Source: Alphaproteobacteria bacterium
Lineage (GTDB): Bacteria > Pseudomonadota > Alphaproteobacteria > Rickettsiales > UBA998
Assembly (NCBI GenBank): GCA_021730835.1
Contig: JAKFYP010000177.1
Coordinates: 1 to 5,942 of the forward strand
Length of the DNA stretch: 5,942 bases
Reading direction: 5' to 3'
Shown in pieces: positions 5,933 to 5,942 of the stretch. Position numbers and translations under genes: made by a program. The notes under the pieces are model-generated. The model was not told the origin of the DNA and made no database searches. It saw nothing but the letters and a program-made list of their open reading frames with translations. Numbering within the stretch: position 1 is the stretch's first letter; every line of letters starts with the position of its first letter.

Positions 5933-5942
5933 GTGAATCAAG
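5933..5942 (+). other. Possible first codons of a divergent gene cut by the window edge
   Basis: GTG at 5933 follows AGAGGGG (5918-5924) by 8 bases, and the frame is open to the window end. An in-frame ATG at 5879 could extend it upstream but has no ribosome binding site. Only three codons remain after the GTG, so the product cannot be named and the call may be chance. Confidence 0.18.

Noticed and set aside
1..5942. tRNA, rRNA, riboswitch or phage-related genes
   Set aside because: No cloverleaf, conserved rRNA stretch, riboswitch-like leader or phage protein was recognised by eye. A covariance-model scan would be needed to be certain.

Overview
The window looks like an ordinary chromosomal stretch of an alphaproteobacterium. 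It is moderately GC-rich in the genes and AT- or repeat-rich between them. That placement rests mainly on the MutL sequence (an alphaproteobacterial-style N-terminus and an endonuclease-type C-terminus), on the K+-independent type of the proton-pumping pyrophosphatase, and on the style of the short TatA and TatB proteins. The species cannot be named from this sequence.

Layout, left to right. A GC-rich hairpin (35-58) lies just past the end of a minus-strand cytochrome b561 gene (80-637). A 157-bp composite palindromic element with about 20-bp terminal inverted repeats (689-845) fills most of the gap to tatB (minus, 862-1209). An 81-bp spacer with a heptamer tandem repeat separates tatB from tatA (minus, 1291-1470). 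A divergent promoter region (1471-1638) follows, then hppA on the plus strand (1639-3726), which encodes a membrane proton pyrophosphatase of about 695 residues. A 226-bp convergent intergenic region (3727-3952) carries several consecutive inverted repeats. The minus-strand mutL gene (3953-5758) follows, and the last 184 bp hold its upstream region and perhaps the first codons of a divergent plus-strand gene.

Functionally, tatA and tatB supply two of the three parts of the twin-arginine translocase, and tatC is not beside them. HppA uses pyrophosphate to pump protons and can add to the proton motive force that Tat transport draws on. Cytochrome b561 is a membrane electron carrier. MutL is the mismatch-repair matchmaker and, here, probably the nicking enzyme. 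Apart from tatA-tatB the genes do not form an operon.

I see no sign of a previously undescribed multi-gene system. The points most worth checking are the missing tatC, a leucine in TatA at a position that is nearly always phenylalanine, the heptamer repeat that separates a Shine-Dalgarno-like site from the tatB start, and the palindromic intergenic elements.
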